From Gammaproteobacteria bacterium (lineage in GTDB: Bacteria; Pseudomonadota; Gammaproteobacteria; Arenicellales; DRJH01), in the NCBI GenBank assembly GCA_011052285.1, contig DRJH01000182.1, positions 1 to 14,462 of the forward strand: 14,462 nucleotides of DNA, given 5' to 3'. The position numbers and the translations under genes were made by a program. Shown here in pieces: positions 13,097 through 14,462 of this stretch (position 1 is its first letter; each line of letters begins with the position of its first letter). Below the pieces are notes generated by a model. The model worked only from the letters and a program-made list of their open reading frames with translations. It was not told the DNA's origin and ran no database searches.

Positions 13097-14462
13097 ATGC
13101 CCAGTATCGAAATAGACGGCAAACAACTGCAGGTTCGTGACGGCATCAAGATCATCGAGGCTGCTGACGAAGCTGGAATCTATATCCCCCGGTTCTGTTA
13201 CCATCGTAAATTAACGGTTGCAGCAAATTGCCGGATGTGCCTGGTGGAAGTGGAAAAAGCACCTAAACCTTTGCCGGCCTGCGCCACGACGGTGAGTGAT
13301 GGGATGAAGGTATCCACCCGTTCATCGGCAGCCCGGGAAGCACAGAAATCCACCATGGAATTTCTGCTCATCAATCATCCGCTGGACTGCCCGATCTGTG
13401 ATCAGGGTGGGGAGTGCCCGCTTCAGGATCAGGCCCTGGGTTACGGCAAGGATGTATCACGCTTTACCGAGCGCAAGAGAGCAGTGGTCAGCCCGGATAT
13501 GGGGCCACTGATTGCTACGGAAATGACCCGTTGCATTCATTGTACCCGTTGCGTCCGTTTTGGTAACGAAATTGCCGGGGTGATGGAACTCGGTATGCTC
13601 GGACGTGGTGATCGTTCGAGTATCCACAGCTTTCTTGATGAGCCAGTTAATTCTGAATTATCGGGCAATATTATTGACCTGTGCCCGGTCGGTGCCTTGA
13701 CGTCTAAGCCCTACCGCTTTACGGCCCGGGTTTGGGAGTTAAGCAGCAGCGATGGCATCAGTCCACACGATTGTGTAGGATCCAACCTTACCATTCAGAG
13801 CGTCAGGGGTCAGGTTAAGCGCGTTCTGCCGGTGGTTAACGAGACCATCAATGATTGCTGGCTGTCTGATCGGGATCGCTACAGTTACGTCGGCAACAAC
13901 AGTGGTCAGCGTCTCCTTAAGCCGATGATTCGGGTTGAGGATCAATGGCGCGAAGTATCCTGGCAGGTGGCACTGGACTTTACTGTGACGGGAATCAGGG
14001 GCTTGATCGAGCGCTACGGAGCAGAGCAGTTGGGGGCATTGGCCGCACCGGGCAGTACCGCCGAGGAGTTTTATCTGTTGCAGAAATTGCTGCGGGCTCT
14101 TGGTAGTGGAAATATTGATCATCGGCTACGTCAAGTGGATTTTTCTGCTGATGAGATAGCACCGCTGCGCCCCGGTATGGAACTGGGGATTGAGGAGATC
14201 GCTACGGCCCAGAGTCTGTTGCTGGTGGGAGCAAATCCGCGCAAGGATCAGCCGATCATTGGTTTGAATATCCGTCGTGCAGGTCTTGCCGGTGCACGTA
14301 TCGCCGCGATCAACAGCATGCATTGGCAACACCATTTCGCTCTGGAAACCGAATCCGTGGTGGTGCCGGATCAGCTCTGTGCACAACTTGCATCCGTGTT
14401 GTTGGCACTGGATAGCAAGTGTGGTGCCGGTGTCGAAGCATTGGCTGCCAGAGCACCAGCCA
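13097..14462 (+). CDS. nuoG: NADH-quinone oxidoreductase subunit G (NuoG, 75 kDa), partial at the right edge
   Basis: NuoG is the large Fe-S subunit of the complex I peripheral arm. The first 455 residues are present without a stop and the gene continues past the window. In order they show a [2Fe-2S] ferredoxin domain (C34, C45, C48, C62) and the His-ligated [4Fe-4S] cluster N5 (H94, C98, C101, C107). A further [4Fe-4S] cluster is held by C146, C149, C152 and C196 (CIHCTRC...LCPVGAL). A molybdopterin-oxidoreductase-like domain then begins (RVWELSSSDGISPHDCVGSN, 211-230). The extra N7 cluster of E. coli NuoG needs a C-x2-C-x3-C motif at the start of that domain. It is absent here, where only a lone C226 occurs. 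The ATG at 13097 follows AAAGG and comes 16 bases after nuoF. Confidence 0.95.
   Translation, partial: MPSIEIDGKQLQVRDGIKIIEAADEAGIYIPRFCYHRKLTVAANCRMCLVEVEKAPKPLPACATTVSDGMKVSTRSSAAREAQKSTMEFLLINHPLDCPICDQGGECPLQDQALGYGKDVSRFTERKRAVVSPDMGPLIATEMTRCIHCTRCVRFGNEIAGVMELGMLGRGDRSSIHSFLDEPVNSELSGNIIDLCPVGALTSKPYRFTARVWELSSSDGISPHDCVGSNLTIQSVRGQVKRVLPVVNETINDCWLSDRDRYSYVGNNSGQRLLKPMIRVEDQWREVSWQVALDFTVTGIRGLIERYGAEQLGALAAPGSTAEEFYLLQKLLRALGSGNIDHRLRQVDFSADEIAPLRPGMELGIEEIATAQSLLLVGANPRKDQPIIGLNIRRAGLAGARIAAINSMHWQHHFALETESVVVPDQLCAQLASVLLALDSKCGAGVEALAARAPA

Overview
The window looks like a chromosomal core region of a gammaproteobacterium. Base composition is moderate, at roughly half G+C by eye. 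The order argC - bactofilin - erpA - (anmK - M23 peptidase on the opposite strand) - tyrS matches, from memory, the Pseudomonas-type neighbourhood. The following block, tpiA - secG - tRNA-Leu(GAG) - nuoABCDEFG, is one I associate with Chromatiales, Nitrosomonas-like and other beta/gamma lineages that place the complex I operon directly behind secG and the leucine tRNA. I cannot name the species from sequence alone.

Layout: bases 1-250 are non-coding leader or repeat-like sequence with a 10-bp direct repeat. argC (251-1285), a small bactofilin gene (1427-1897) and erpA (2128-2466) are read on the plus strand, separated by spacers rich in inverted and direct repeats. anmK (2577-3716) and a membrane-anchored LysM/M23 murein peptidase (3748-5535) lie on the minus strand as a tight pair. 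They converge on erpA and diverge from tyrS (5700-6905). tpiA (7098-7859), secG (7880-8248) and tRNA-Leu(GAG) (8316-8401) follow on the plus strand. A spacer with a 16-bp tandem repeat and a plausible sigma-70 promoter precedes the nuo operon: nuoA, B, C, D, E and F are complete and nuoG runs off the right edge. The nuo genes are closely packed, and nuoC/nuoD, nuoD/nuoE and nuoE/nuoF overlap by 8, 2-4 and 1 bases.

Functionally, three themes sit together. The first is the cell envelope: the bactofilin, AnmK recycling of anhydro-MurNAc, and an M23 endopeptidase. The second is Fe-S and respiratory metabolism: ErpA delivers Fe-S clusters, and the nuo operon encodes a complex I carrying many such clusters. 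The third is housekeeping: arginine synthesis, tyrosyl-tRNA synthetase, triosephosphate isomerase, the SecG translocase subunit and a leucine tRNA.

I found no mobile element gene, CRISPR array or recognisably new multi-gene system. The unusual structure is in the repeats: ten 12-residue units in the periplasmic linker of the peptidase, 16-bp tandem duplications upstream of the bactofilin gene and of nuoA, and an 88-bp imperfect palindrome after the bactofilin stop whose right end shares an exact 14-mer with the spacer after argC.
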